From positions 1,364,001 to 1,428,000 of the forward strand of contig NZ_JAPEPZ010000001.1 in the NCBI RefSeq assembly GCF_026339875.1: a stretch of DNA of 64,000 nucleotides, in the 5' to 3' direction. Each line of letters starts with the position of its first letter. The first letter of the stretch is position 1. Shown here piece by piece: positions 16,656-28,400 of the stretch. The notes beneath the pieces were generated by a model. The model did not search any database and was not told the origin of the DNA. It saw nothing but the letters and a program-made list of their open reading frames with translations. The translations under genes and the position numbers were made by a program. Source of the DNA: Streptomyces sp. NBC_01571 (GTDB taxonomy: Bacteria; Actinomycetota; Actinomycetes; Streptomycetales; Streptomycetaceae).

Positions 16656-19333
16656 CGGCGGTGCTCCGAGGGGGTCGGGGTGCGGCGCAGGTCGAGGAGG
16701 TCCGCGGCGGCCCGGGCGAAGGGGCCGAGCAGTCCGCGGCCCATCTCCAGGCCGAACCATGCGAGCCAGGTCAGCTTGGCGGCCCGCTGTTCCCGGGCGG
16801 TCAGGCGCGGATCGACCTTGATGCCGTCGATCTGGTCGCGTACGTAGCTGTCCGCGGGCACGACCAACTCCCCTGTGAGGGCGGCCGGTTCTCCCTCGCG
16901 GCCGATCTCGACGCGCAGCGCGCGGGTCTGGCGCCACACGTCACGGCGGGCGCGGGCGTGCTTGTGGCCCTCCAGCCACCAGCGGCCGCCGTCGGCGTCC
17001 CGCAACAGCAGTCGGTAGCGCAGGAGTCGATGGTGCTGTCCGTGCTGCCGCGGAATGCCCTCCTCGGGGCGGATCCAGAGGTCCCCGTGTGCCACGACCA
17101 GCGGTTCGGGATGCACGGCGGGGCACACGAGCTCGCCACCGGCGTCCACCCTCCGCTCCCGCGCCAGTTGGTACATGCTCGCGATGGAGAGGGTCAGCGC
17201 CATCGAGCAGGGGGTTTCGGCGGCGGTGCCGACGGGCCCCACGAAGCCCTCGGTCGTCTCGGAGAACCACAGATAGGGCTGGTCGTCCTTGTGCGGGAGC
17301 CTGGCCAGGCCGTCCTGGGCGAGACGCTCGAAGGTCCTCAGCTGCGCCTGGGAGTCGTAGCGGGCCGGGGGCCGAAGCCCGAGCGCCTCGACGAGCGCGG
17401 CGGTGCGTTCACCGGTGGCCGCCGGCCCCTTCAGCGTGGCCTCGCACAGCCTGAGGGCGGTGGGACTGCGCAACACGCGGGTCAGGAAGTCCAGTTCGGG
17501 CACGGGGTCGGCCTCAAGGCGGCCCAGGACGTCGGCGCGCCACTCGTCCCAGTCCTGTACGCGTACGTGCATGCCGCCGAACGCCATGTCCCGTACGACA
17601 TCGTCGAGGGTGTTGGGCAGGCCGGTCAGGTTGTAGTCGTGGCCCCAGGCGTCCGGTTCGCAGACGACGGCGGCCGCGACCCGGCTCACCCAGTCCACCG
17701 GGGCCGAGTTCAGGTACCTGAAGGCGGGTACGGTGCGGAAGCGGGCGAAGGCCGAGACGAGCCCGCTGCTGAGGTCCTGCGGGTTGTAGGCACCGGTCTT
17801 CGTGTGACCGCCGATGCCTCCGGGGCGCAACGCGGTGACGACCAGACCGTGGTCGCGTGCCCTGCGCAGCGCGACCTCGGCGGCCCACTTCGTCTGGTCG
17901 TAGCCCGCCACGAGACGGTCGACATGGGCGAGTCGGTCGTCCTCTCCCATGGAGGCGATGCCGACCTCGTTGAAGACCGCGATCGAGGAGATGTGGTGCA
18001 GCGGCTTCGGCGCCCCGGTCGCCGCGAGTTCGGCCAGGGTCAGCGCGCCGAGGACGTTGCTCTGCCGCAGCGACCGGTAGCCGCGCAGGAAGTCCACGGC
18101 CGCCGCCACCCCGACCACGCTGTCCAGTTCGTGGGCGAGCGTGTTCCAGACGTCGTCCGACAGGCCCAGGCGCGGGCGCCGGATGTCGCCGGGGAGCACC
18201 GTCACCCGGCGGCGGATCTCCGACGACCAGGGCAGCCGGTGGGTCTTCAGCGCGGCGCCGAGGCGGGCCGAGGCCGCCTCGTCGTCGGCGGCGCGGACGA
18301 GGCAGTACACGTGGGCGTCGCTGTGCCTGAGCAGGTCTAGGAGCAGATGGCCGCCGAGGAAGCCGGTGGCGCCGGTGAGCAGGATCCGGCGAGGCGGCAC
18401 CGGCTCGGGCGAGCCCGTCCAGGGCAGACGGTCGGCGAGCGAGAGGTCGGCCAGGATCTGGTCCAGGTCTTCGGGTCGGGCCGAGGAGTACGGGGACGAC
18501 GGGGAGGAGGGTGAGGACGGGGTGTCGCCGGCGGCCGTCCAGGAGTCGGTCCTCGTCCCCGGCGGTGGGGTGCGGGGTGCCGTCCCGGGAGGTGCGGTGC
18601 GGGGTGCCGTCCCGGGCGAGGGAGTACGGGGTGGCGTCCCGGGCGGAGACGTGCGCGGTATCGGTTCCGGCGGGGCCGAACTCCCCGCGGGCGTGGGGGT
18701 TTCCGAGGTGTCCGGCACGGCGGGGGCCGCCGCGGCGCCGACCGTGGCCAGCCAGCGCCGGGCGAGGCTGCGCGGCCGGGCGTCGGCGAACACCTCGTCG
18801 AGGTCCATCTCCACGCCCAGTGCGTCCTCCAGCGCCGCGACGAGTTCCACGGCACCGACGGAGGTGCCGCCGGCGTCGAAGAAGTCGGTGTCGGGCGACA
18901 GCCGTCCTTCGGGTACGAAGGGGCCGGCCGCCTCGGCGATCGCGGAGGCCAGGCCGTCCACGTCGGGTGCCGCGGGGGTGGGCACGGCGTCGCCCGGGCT
19001 GTCGGCACCACATCCGGTGCCGTCACCGTCACCCGCACCCGCACCCGCACCCGCACCCACACCCACACTCGTACTCGTACTCGTACTCGCACCGGCGTCG
19101 AACGGCGGCACTCCCGCGCCGGTATCCGCGTCCACGTCCGCACGACGCGAAACGGCACGCGCACCTGATGCCCCACCCGGTTGCGGACCGGTCGTGGTCG
19201 CTTCGGACGCCGACGTCAGCCCGGCCCTGGACAGCAGGGCCTCCACGCTCAGCCCCCCGTCACCGCGCTCGATCGCCTCACCCGCCGCCCGCCGACCGGC
19301 GTACGACGACGTGTCCTCGTTCACTTCACGCAT
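16652..19333 (-). CDS. Carrier protein-thioester reductase with extra C-terminal domain
   Basis: An 893-residue protein. A low-complexity N-terminus (Gly/Ala/Ser/Thr, residues 40-115) leads to a carrier domain with DAGGTSVGAVEL (phosphopantetheine Ser158). A Pro/Thr-rich linker follows, then a thioester-reductase Rossmann domain: LLTGATGFLGGHLLL near residue 316, Ser in HHISSIAVF, and YDQTK with Tyr478 and Lys482. Such domains reduce carrier-bound acyl thioesters to aldehydes with NAD(P)H. Residues about 690-880 form an additional domain that resembles the middle domain of actinobacterial GMC oxidase-hydrolase fusions. The gene follows the PKS by 76 bp and overlaps the hydrolase gene. It probably receives and reductively releases the product. 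Confidence 0.87.
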   Translation of the reverse strand: MREVNEDTSSYAGRRAAGEAIERGDGGLSVEALLSRAGLTSASEATTTGPQPGGASGARAVSRRADVDADTGAGVPPFDAGASTSTSTSVGVGAGAGAGAGDGDGTGCGADSPGDAVPTPAAPDVDGLASAIAEAAGPFVPEGRLSPDTDFFDAGGTSVGAVELVAALEDALGVEMDLDEVFADARPRSLARRWLATVGAAAAPAVPDTSETPTPAGSSAPPEPIPRTSPPGTPPRTPSPGTAPRTAPPGTAPRTPPPGTRTDSWTAAGDTPSSPSSPSSPYSSARPEDLDQILADLSLADRLPWTGSPEPVPPRRILLTGATGFLGGHLLLDLLRHSDAHVYCLVRAADDEAASARLGAALKTHRLPWSSEIRRRVTVLPGDIRRPRLGLSDDVWNTLAHELDSVVGVAAAVDFLRGYRSLRQSNVLGALTLAELAATGAPKPLHHISSIAVFNEVGIASMGEDDRLAHVDRLVAGYDQTKWAAEVALRRARDHGLVVTALRPGGIGGHTKTGAYNPQDLSSGLVSAFARFRTVPAFRYLNSAPVDWVSRVAAAVVCEPDAWGHDYNLTGLPNTLDDVVRDMAFGGMHVRVQDWDEWRADVLGRLEADPVPELDFLTRVLRSPTALRLCEATLKGPAATGERTAALVEALGLRPPARYDSQAQLRTFERLAQDGLARLPHKDDQPYLWFSETTEGFVGPVGTAAETPCSMALTLSIASMYQLARERRVDAGGELVCPAVHPEPLVVAHGDLWIRPEEGIPRQHGQHHRLLRYRLLLRDADGGRWWLEGHKHARARRDVWRQTRALRVEIGREGEPAALTGELVVPADSYVRDQIDGIKVDPRLTAREQRAAKLTWLAWFGLEMGRGLLGPFARAAADLLDLRRTPTPSEHRR
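19031..19093. repeat. Hexanucleotide repeats inside carrier-reductase gene
   Basis: Runs of ACCCGC-, ACCCAC- and TACTCG-type hexamers on the + strand encode, on the minus strand, an alternating Ser-Thr / Val-Gly / Ala-Gly linker just before the carrier domain. Slippage in units of six keeps the reading frame, so linker length can vary. Confidence 0.85.
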
Positions 19334-19409
19334 GAGAGCCCTTCACCCTGTGCACTGTCCTTTCCCGCACCGCTGTCACCGACCGGGCCACGCGCCGTGG
19401 CCGTCCCGC

Positions 19410-22400
19410 TCACCGTCGCCGCCAGGAGCGGAAGGCCCGCAGCTGCTCGGGCGTGACCACGCTCTCCAGGCGCGCGTCGTCCGGGTCGCCGCCGCCGAGC
19501 GCGGCCAGCAGACGCCGGGCCGGCAGGTTGCGCGCGGTGCGCTCCGCCGTCAGGCGGACCTTCGCGCAGCCCAGCTGGTCGGCACGGTCGGCCAGCCACC
19601 GCAGCATCCGTTCCTCGACGCCGCGGCCGAGCGCACGGCAGCTCATCGCCCAGGCGAGGACGTCGAGTCGGCCGCCTTCCGCGCGCAGGGCGAACAGTCC
19701 GATCTGCCCGTAGTCGCCGAACCGGTCGCGTGCCGCGGCCGTCCACACCTCGCCGTGTTCCCGCCACCGCGCCAGATCGCCGCCGTCGGCCGACCGGGGG
19801 TGCAGCACGAACTGATTGGTCCGGCGCACGAGTTGTCCGGCCCGCTCTTCGTCGCCCTCGGAGAGGGCCCGGATGTCGACCTGAAGTTCCAGCCGGGCGA
19901 GGAACTCCTCGAATCCGGCCTGTTCGCGGGCCGCGTCCCGTTCCCTTTCCTGCGCGTAGAACCGTGCCCGCAGACCGTCCTCGACCGTCGCCGCCACCGG
20001 GACCGCCGGCCACAACCGGCCGAGGAAGTGGCCGAGTTCGGCCGCCGGTGGGCAGGTCAGTGACAGCACCTGCGGCAGCGCCGACCGCATGGCCGCGATC
20101 TCGACCGGGTTGTCGTCCAGGTAGAGGAAGCTGTCGAGTCCCAGGCCGAGCGCGCGCGCCGCCCGGGAGAGACGGTCCGGCTTAGGCCCCCAGGTGGCGG
20201 AGAACGCGCTGAAGTGCTCGGGCTTCAACAGGCTGTCCGGGCGGTCCAGGACGGCTCGTACCGTGTCCTCGTCGTTGTTGCTGACCAGTGCCAGCAGCAC
20301 ACCCGCGGCCCGCCAGTCCAGCAGCCTGCGCGCGAGAAGGGCGCGATGACCGGTCAGGTCCACCGCGTCCGGGCCGATCTCCCCGGCCACTCCGCCCCAC
20401 AGGGTCTGGTCGCCGTCCACCGCGATCACCTTCGGCGTGGGTCGCCGCACCGCTCGTACGACGTCGGCCACCCGCAGGGCCACCGCCGCCTGGAAGTGCG
20501 GTGTGAAGGGGAGGTGGGCCAGCCGATCGGTTCGTTCGTCGAAGCGTTCCGCGACGGCGTGGTGGCGTGTCCAGTCGTCCGGGCGGAGCACCGCGATGCC
20601 GGGGGAGCCGGTGAGTTCGGCGGCGAGGTCGTCCTCCCACCGCGTGAAACGGCCCTCCTCGCGCGCGGTGGGCAGGAAGCCCACGATCAGCGGCTTGCGG
20701 GTGCGCTCGGACACGGCCTTCAGTGCCGCCGGGTACGCGGTGCGCAGCTCGTCGAGCACCTCGTCGGTGACCGGGCCGAACCGTTCCAGGTCCACCGCCC
20801 GCAGCAGCACCACACCCGCCGCCGACGCGGGGTCGGCGAAGACGCCCGACGGGTCGCGCAGGGCGGCGAGCACCTGGTGGTACGGGGCTTCGGCGATCGT
20901 CGTGCCCGCGTCCCGCACCCGGTCGGGTGCTCCGTCCCGTGCCTCGTCCGGTGTCCCCTCCTCGCCCGTCGCCTCCTCGACCGCCGCCGCGCACAGCTGG
21001 GGCAGATGGCCCAGCGCGAACGTGGCGGCGAGAGCGAGCGAGCGGCGCGGGCCGGTGGCGGGCTCGCCCGCGACCGGGACACCCGTCACCGCACCGCCGT
21101 TCCCCGCCGCCGCACGGACCGTCTTTGCCGCCGCACGACCCGTGTGCGCCACCGCACCGATCGGCTCCGCACCGATCGTCTCCACCGCCGCACGGACCGC
21201 CGTCGTCGGGTCCTCGGCCGCGTCCGCGAGCAGCCGCAGGAACTGCCCCGCCAGGTCGGTCGAGGTCGCCGCGTCCAAAATGTCGAGGTTGTGGTCGAGG
21301 CGGACGCGGCCCGCGTCCGGGGTCATGGTGATCATGAGGTCGAGGTCGGAGTAGCCCGTGCCGGCGGGGAGCACCTCCAGCCGTTCGAAGCGGCCGGCGG
21401 AGGAACGTACGTAGTTGAAGTACACCTCCACCAGGGGCGCGTTCGCCCGGTGCAGCCCCTGTCCGGCGAGGGTCGGCAACACGTCCGAGAACATGGCGCC
21501 CTTGGCGAGGACCCGGTCGAGGCGCGCGTCCGTGCGGCGCAACACGTCCTCGATCCGCTCCCCCGGCCCGGCCTGTGCCGGGAACGGGACGGGCACCCCG
21601 AAGAAGCCCACCGCGTCGTACGCGTCGGCGTGGATCCGGGTGTCGACGGGCACGGCGAGCACGAAGCGCTCCCGTTCCCGCGCCCTGGCCAGCAGCACGG
21701 TCAGGGTGCCCAGGCAGAAGCTGGCGGGTGTGACGGCGAGCCGGCTCGCGGCCGCCGTCACCCGTTCCATGAGCCCGTCGGGTATCTCCACGGTCACGCT
21801 CCCGGCCTGGTACGAACGGGTCTCCGGGCGGGGCCGGGCGAGGGTCAGGTCGAGGCGGGCGGCGCCGTGGAAGGCCTCGCGCCACTCGGCCGTGTCCGCT
21901 CCCGCGTCCGCGCCCGCACCGGGGGTGACGTCGGTGCGCTGGGCCTCGATCAGGAGGTCGAGATCGCGATTGGTGACGGAGTCGCCGAGCGACGTGCCGG
22001 ACAGTTCGGCGTCGATCTCCCCCGCGACGAGCAGCAGCGACTGCAGATCGCTCACCGCGTGGTGCGCGCCGAACACGAGGAGCCGGTCGCCCTCACCCGC
22101 GTCCAGCAACTCGAAGCGCCAGAGCGGCGCGTCCGCCAGGTCGAAGGGTGGCTCCAGCAGTCGGCGCAGCCGGTCGGCGGGGTCGAGTCCGGCGTCGCCG
22201 CTCACCTCAGTCCAGCGCAGGAGTGGTGAGGTCAACTTCCTTTCCACGCACATCTGCCGGCCCTGTCCGCCGCCACCCGGCATCCCCGTGCGCAGGGCGG
22301 CGTGCCGTCCGGCGAGGCGGGTGAGAATGTCCGAAAGCGCCTCGCGGGTGGTCGGTGCGGTGAGCCGCAGGGCCAGGCCGATGGCATGCGCCGCGTCGGG

Positions 22401-25400
22401 CATGTCCGGCCGGGCGCTGCGCAGCAGCCGTACCATGTCGCGGGTCGCGGGCCGCAGTTCGCTCTCGGGTACCCCGGTCGCCCCGGGTGCGCGCTCGGGC
22501 CGCCGTTCCCCTTCCCGTGCCCCGGAGCCTTCCTCGGGCAGCACCTCGCCCAGTGCTCGTGCCAGGCCCCGGATGTCGGAGGCCGAGAACACGGCGGCGG
22601 CGGGGAGTTCGGCGCGCAGCTCGCGTGCGAAGGCGTTGCGCAGCCGGACGAGCATCAGGGAGTCCAGGCCCAGTTCCTTCAGGGGCGTGACCGCGGACAC
22701 GTCGACCGCACCGCCGGAGACCTGGCCGACCTTGGCCCGTACGTACGCTTCGAGCCATGCCTCCCGGTCGCGGTCCGTGGTCGCCGCGAACACCCGGGTG
22801 ACGAGGCCGTCCGTGTCCGCCGAGGCCGCCGTGGCGGTGATCAGGTCGCCCAGGATCGGGCGGGTGCGAACCACGTCCGGGTCGAGCGCCAGCGTCTCCC
22901 GGTCCAGGGCGAGAGGCGCGAGTTGGCGGCGGGATGTGGTGAGTACCCGCTCGAACAGGTCGCCGCCCTCCTGCGGGGAGAAGGCGGCGAGACCCGACCG
23001 GCCGGTCTCCGCGGCCCGGGTCCCGGACCCGGCGACCATGCCGACTCCCGCCCAGGCGCCCCAGTCCAGACTCAGCGCCCTGCGGTCGGTACGGGACAGG
23101 TGGTGCGCCCAGGCGTCGAGGAAGGCGTTCGCCGCCGCGTACGCGCTCTGCCCGGCCGAGCCGAGCAGGCCGGCCGCCGAGGCGAAGAGCACGAACTGCT
23201 TCGCCTCCGGGACGAGTTCGGTGAGCAGGGCGGTGCCCAGGACCTTGGGCGCGAGCACGCTCAGGACGCGGTCGTCGGTCAGGGTGGCCACCGTGGCGTC
23301 GTCGAGGACGCCGGCCGCGTGGACGACCCCGGCGATCGGTCCGGCCGCCTGCCGTACGGCGTCCAGGGCGGCCGTCAGGCCGTCACGGTCGGCCACGTCC
23401 GCGCGGGCGGTGCACACGGTGACACCGCGGGCTTCGAGCCCCGTGATCCAGGTCGCCGTCTCCGCGTCGGGCTCGCCGCGGCTCATCAGGGCCAGCCGGC
23501 GGGCACCCAGGCGGACCAGCCGCTCGGCGACCACCCGGCCGAGGCCGCCGAGGCCGCCCGTGATCAGGTACACGCCGTCCGCGGTGATCCCCTCGTGGCC
23601 GCCGTCGTCGGGGCGGGTGCGGGCCAGTCTCGGTACCAGGCGGCCCGACTCCCGCAGCGCGACGAGCCGTTCGTCGTCCGCGTGCCGCAGCTGCGTCCAC
23701 AGGGCGTCACCGCCGTCCGTGGCCGGAAGGTCGATCAGCGTGGTCGACAGTTCCGGGTGTTCCTGGGCCACCGCGAGGCCGAAGCCCCAGGCGAGTGCCT
23801 GCTGGGGGTGCGTCACCTGCGTGCTGTCGCCCGCGGCCTGGCTGCCCCGCACGACCACGAACAGGCGCGGGGCGCGGCCCTGCGGGTGGTCGGCGAGCGC
23901 CCGCACCAGGTGCAGGGTGCTGAGGCAGCACCGTCGCGCGGCCTCCTCGGCCGTGGCGACGTCCTCGATCGGGGGTGCGTCGAGCGCGGACAACTGCACC
24001 ACCCGTTCGGGCGGTCCGTCCGCGAAGGCCTCGTCGAGCAGCCGGGCCACCTGCCCCGGGTCTGCCGGATCGAGGACGTAACGGCCGGGGCCCTCGGTGT
24101 CGAACGCCTCGCCGGGGCGGGCGATCACGTGCGGGGTCGAGGCGGCGGCCAGGCGCTCCGTGAGCGCGGCACCCACTCCGGTCCCGTCGGCGAGGACGAG
24201 CCAACTGCCCCTGCCGGTGGGCTCCTGTGCGTCGGGGCGCGGCTGCCAGCGGGTCTCGAAGAGCGCACCGTCCGCGCGTGTGAGCGCGGCCAGTGCGAAC
24301 CCCGTCGCCTCCAGGACCAGTTGGTCGTCCTCGTCCCAGAGCCGCAGGTCCAGCAGCGCGGAGTCGCCCTCCACGGAACGCAGTCGGCAGGTCGCCCACG
24401 CGGGAGTGCCGCGACGGCCGGTGAAGCGCACCCGACCGGCACCGGCGGGCACGAACGCCCGGCCCTCGGGGGCGTTCGCGGGCAGCGCCGCCGTGTGGAA
24501 GGCGGCGTCGAGCACCGCGGGGTGCACGAGATGACCGGCGGCAGGACGCCGGGCGAGCCGGCCCACCGCTTCGGAGTCCGTGCGGTGTCCCTGTTCCAGG
24601 CCCCGGAAGGCGGGGCCGTACTCGATGCCGAGGGCGGTCAGCCTCGCGTAGACGGCCGACAGGTCGGCTTCCTCCCCGCACCGTTCGCGCAGCACGGCAG
24701 GCTCCTCGTCCGCGTCGGGCGCGGATTCGGCGGCGCCGGTCAGGACGCGTCCGGTGACATGCCGCTCCCACCGGGCCGGCCGCTCACCGGCGGGAGCCGA
24801 GGAGATGGTGAAGTCCCGCGAGCCGTTCTCGGCGGGCTGGAGGACCAGTTGCACCCGTACGGGCCGTTCCGCGTCGAGCGCCAGGGGCCGCACGAACCGC
24901 ACGTCGGCGAGTCGCACCTCACCGCCGTCCCCCGCTTCACCACCGGCCGGTACCGAGGCGGCCTCCAGGGCCAGTTCGAGGAAGGAGGCGCCGGGCAGCC
25001 AGACCTCGCCGCCGACCCGGTGGTCGCGGAGGTAGGCGAAGCGGCTGTCGCGCAGGTCGATCTCGTTCTGGAAGAGGTGCCGGTCGGGTGTGTCGCTGGC
25101 CTCGACGTGCGTGCCGAGAAGCGGTGGGCCACCGGTCGTCGCGGCGACCGGGGCGGGTGCGAGCCAGTGGCGTTCGCGGGCGAAGGCGTACGTGGGGAGG
25201 TCGACCCGGCGGCCGCGCGGGAACAGTGCCGCCCAGTCGGGCGTGTATCCAGCCTCGTACAACTCCCCGAGCCCGCGCAGCAGTACGTCCTGACCGTCGC
25301 GCTGGCGGCTCAGCGAGCCGACGGCCACCGCGTCGATCCCGGCCTCGGCCGCCACCGCCTCGACCGACGCGGTGAGCGTCGGGTGCGGGCTCAGCTCGAC

Positions 25401-28400
25401 GAAATGGCGGTAGCCGTCGTCGAGCATCCGCCGGATCGTGTCGGCGAATCGGACCGGGCGGCCGAGGTTCGCGTACCAGTGGTCGGCGTCCAGCCGGTCA
25501 CCGGGCACGGGCGCGGCCAGCACCGTCGAGTAGAGCGGGGTCGGTGCGCGGGTGCCCCTGATGCCGGTGAGCCGGTCGAGCAGGTCCTCGCGGACCGGGT
25601 CCATCAGGGGGGTGTGGGAGGCGAACGGGGTCGACAGCCGTCGTACGGGGATGCCCCGCGCGTCGAGCTGCCTGCGCAGCCCGTCCAGCGCGTCGGTGTC
25701 GCCGGACACGGCCGTGGAGTGCGCGCTGTTGACGGCCGCGACGAACAGCCGGCCCCGGTGGGGCCCGAGCAGGTCCTCGACCTCCGCGGGCGGGAGTTCC
25801 AGGGACAGCATGCCGCCCTGTCCGACCAGCGGGACGACCGCGCCGGCGCGCCCGGCGACCACGGCCGCGGCGTCGTCCAGGGTGAGGGCGCCCGCGGTGT
25901 ACGCGGCGGCGATCTCGCCGAGGCTGTGCCCGACCACGGCGTCCGGCCGCACGCCGAGCGCCCGCCATGCGGCGGCAAGGGCCGCGTTCAGCGCGAACAG
26001 CACCGGCTGCAGGAACTCCGTCCGCTCGAGCGGGGCGAACTCCTCCGGGGCTCGCAGCACGTTGAGGACCGACCAGCCGACGTGACGGTGCACCGCTTCG
26101 TCGATCCGGGACAGCTCCTCGTGGAAGGCCTCCGACTCGTCCGTCAACTCCGTTCCCATGCCCGCCCATTGGCCGCCGTGCCCGGCGAAGACGAAGGCCA
26201 CCTTGCCCGTGCGCCCCTCATGGGACCGGCCCGGCGGTGTCCGTCCGCTCGCCAGCGCGTCGAGCCGGGCGCGCAGTTCGTCGCGGTCGCCCGCCACGAT
26301 CCCCGCCCGCCGTTCGAAGTGGCCGCGGTGTCGCGCCAGGGTGTGGGCCACGTCCGGCAGAGCGACGTCCGGTGCGAGGTACCGGGACAGCCGCGCGGCC
26401 TGACCGCGCACGGCGGCCTCGCTGCGCCCGGACAGCACGAACAGTCGCTTGCCGGTGCCGGCTTCGGCCGGGGGCCGCTCCTCGGCCCGCGGGGCCTCTT
26501 CCACGACCAGGTGCGCGTTGGTTCCGCTGATCCCGAAGGCGCTCACACCGGCCCGCCGTACGCGTTCCCTCGTGGACGGCCAGGGAGTCGTCTCCCGCAG
26601 CAGTCGCAACCCGCTGCCGTCCCAGTCGACGTGGCGACTTGGTGTGTCGGCGTGCAGGGTGCGCGGCAGCGAGTGGTGGCGCAGGGACTGGACGACCTTG
26701 ATCAGCCCGAGCACACCCGAAGCGGCCTGCGCGTGTCCGATGTTGGACTTGAGCGAGCCGAGATGCAGGGGGCGGTCCTGCGGGCGCGAGGCGCCGAAGA
26801 CCTCGGCCAGGGCGTTCGCCTCGATCGGGTCGCCGAGCGTCGTCCCGGTCCCGTGCGCCTCGACGTGGTCGATGTCTGCGGGTTGCAGCCCGGACAGCTC
26901 CAGCGCCCGCCGGACCACCTGCTCCTGGGCCGGGCCGTTGGGCGCGGACAGTCCCTGGCTGCGGCCGTCCTGGTTGACCGCGGTACCGCGCAGCACGGCG
27001 AGCACCTCGTCGCCGTCGCGGCGCGCGTCGCCGAGCCGCTTCAGTACGACCATGCCCGCGCCCTCGGCCCAGACGGCTCCGTCGGCGTCGTCGGAGAAGG
27101 AGCGGCAGCGGCCGGTCGGGGAAAGCCCCCGCAGACGGCTGAACTCGACGAACGTTCCCGGTGTCACCATGAGGGTCACCCCGCCGGCGAGCGCGAGGTC
27201 GCACTCGCCCGACCGCAGTGCCTGTGCCGCCAGGTGCAGCGCCACGAGCGACGAGGAGCAGGCCGTGTCCACGGTCAGCGCCGGTCCGTTCAGACCCAGC
27301 GTGTACGCGAGCCGTCCAGAGGCCACGCTCAGCGCCGACCCGGTGCCGACGTACCCGTCCAGTTGATCGAGCCGGGAGCCCGCGAGGTAGTCGCTGCCGA
27401 ACATGCCGACGTACACACCGGTGGGGCTGCCCGCCAGGTCGGAGGGGACGATGCCGGCACGCTCCAGCGCCTCCCACGCCGTCTCCAGCAGCACGCGCTG
27501 CTGCGGGTCCATGGCCGCCGCCTCCTTCGGGGTGATGCCGAAGAAGCCCGCGTCGAAGCGGTCCAGGTCGTCGAGGAATCCGCCCTCCCGGGCGTACGAC
27601 TTGCCCAGGGCTTCCGGGTCGGGGTCGTACAGCGACCGCACGTCCCAGCGTGCCCGGGGGAACGGGCCGACCGCGTCGCGGCCCTCGGCGACGAGGTGCC
27701 ACAGACCCTCGGGGTCGCGCACGCCGCCGGGCATACGGCACGCCATGCCCACCAGGGCCAGCGGCTCGTCCGCGGCGGGCGTGGTGTCGCGGGCGTGCCG
27801 CGGACCGGGCGCGCTCCGCGGGGCCCCGGGGGCGCCCGCGGCGAGTGCGGTGGCCAGCAGGTGCGCGGTGAGCCGGCCCGCGGTGGGGTGGTCGAAGAGC
27901 AGGGTGGCGGGGAGCCTGGCTCCGATACGGGTGCCGATGCGGTTGCGCAGCTCCACCGCCGTCACCGAGTCCATGCCGAGCTCGCGCAACGGCCGGTCGG
28001 GCCCGATGGATTCGGCCGAGCGCAGGCCGAGTGCCCTGGCGGCCTCCTCGCGGACCAGCGCCAGGACGCGTGCGGCGCGCTCGGCCTCCGGCAGCCGGGC
28101 CAGCCGGGCCGCCAGACCTTCGCCGCCGTCCCGGTCGCCGCGCGGCGAGGGCAGCAACGAGCTCCACAGTGCCGTGCCCGCAGCCGCCGTGTTCTCGCGC
28201 AGCCGGGGCAGGTCCAGGGACCAGGCGACCAGGTGCGGTGTGCCCCGGAGCAGGGCGAGCTCGACGAGTTCTCGGCCCTGGTCCGGGGTGAGGGCGCGGT
28301 GGCCGACACGGGCCATGCGGTCCAGGTCGGCGTGTTCGGCGGCGAGGCCCTCGCCCGCCCAGGCACCGAAGGAGACCGAGACGCCGGGCAGGCCCAGGGC

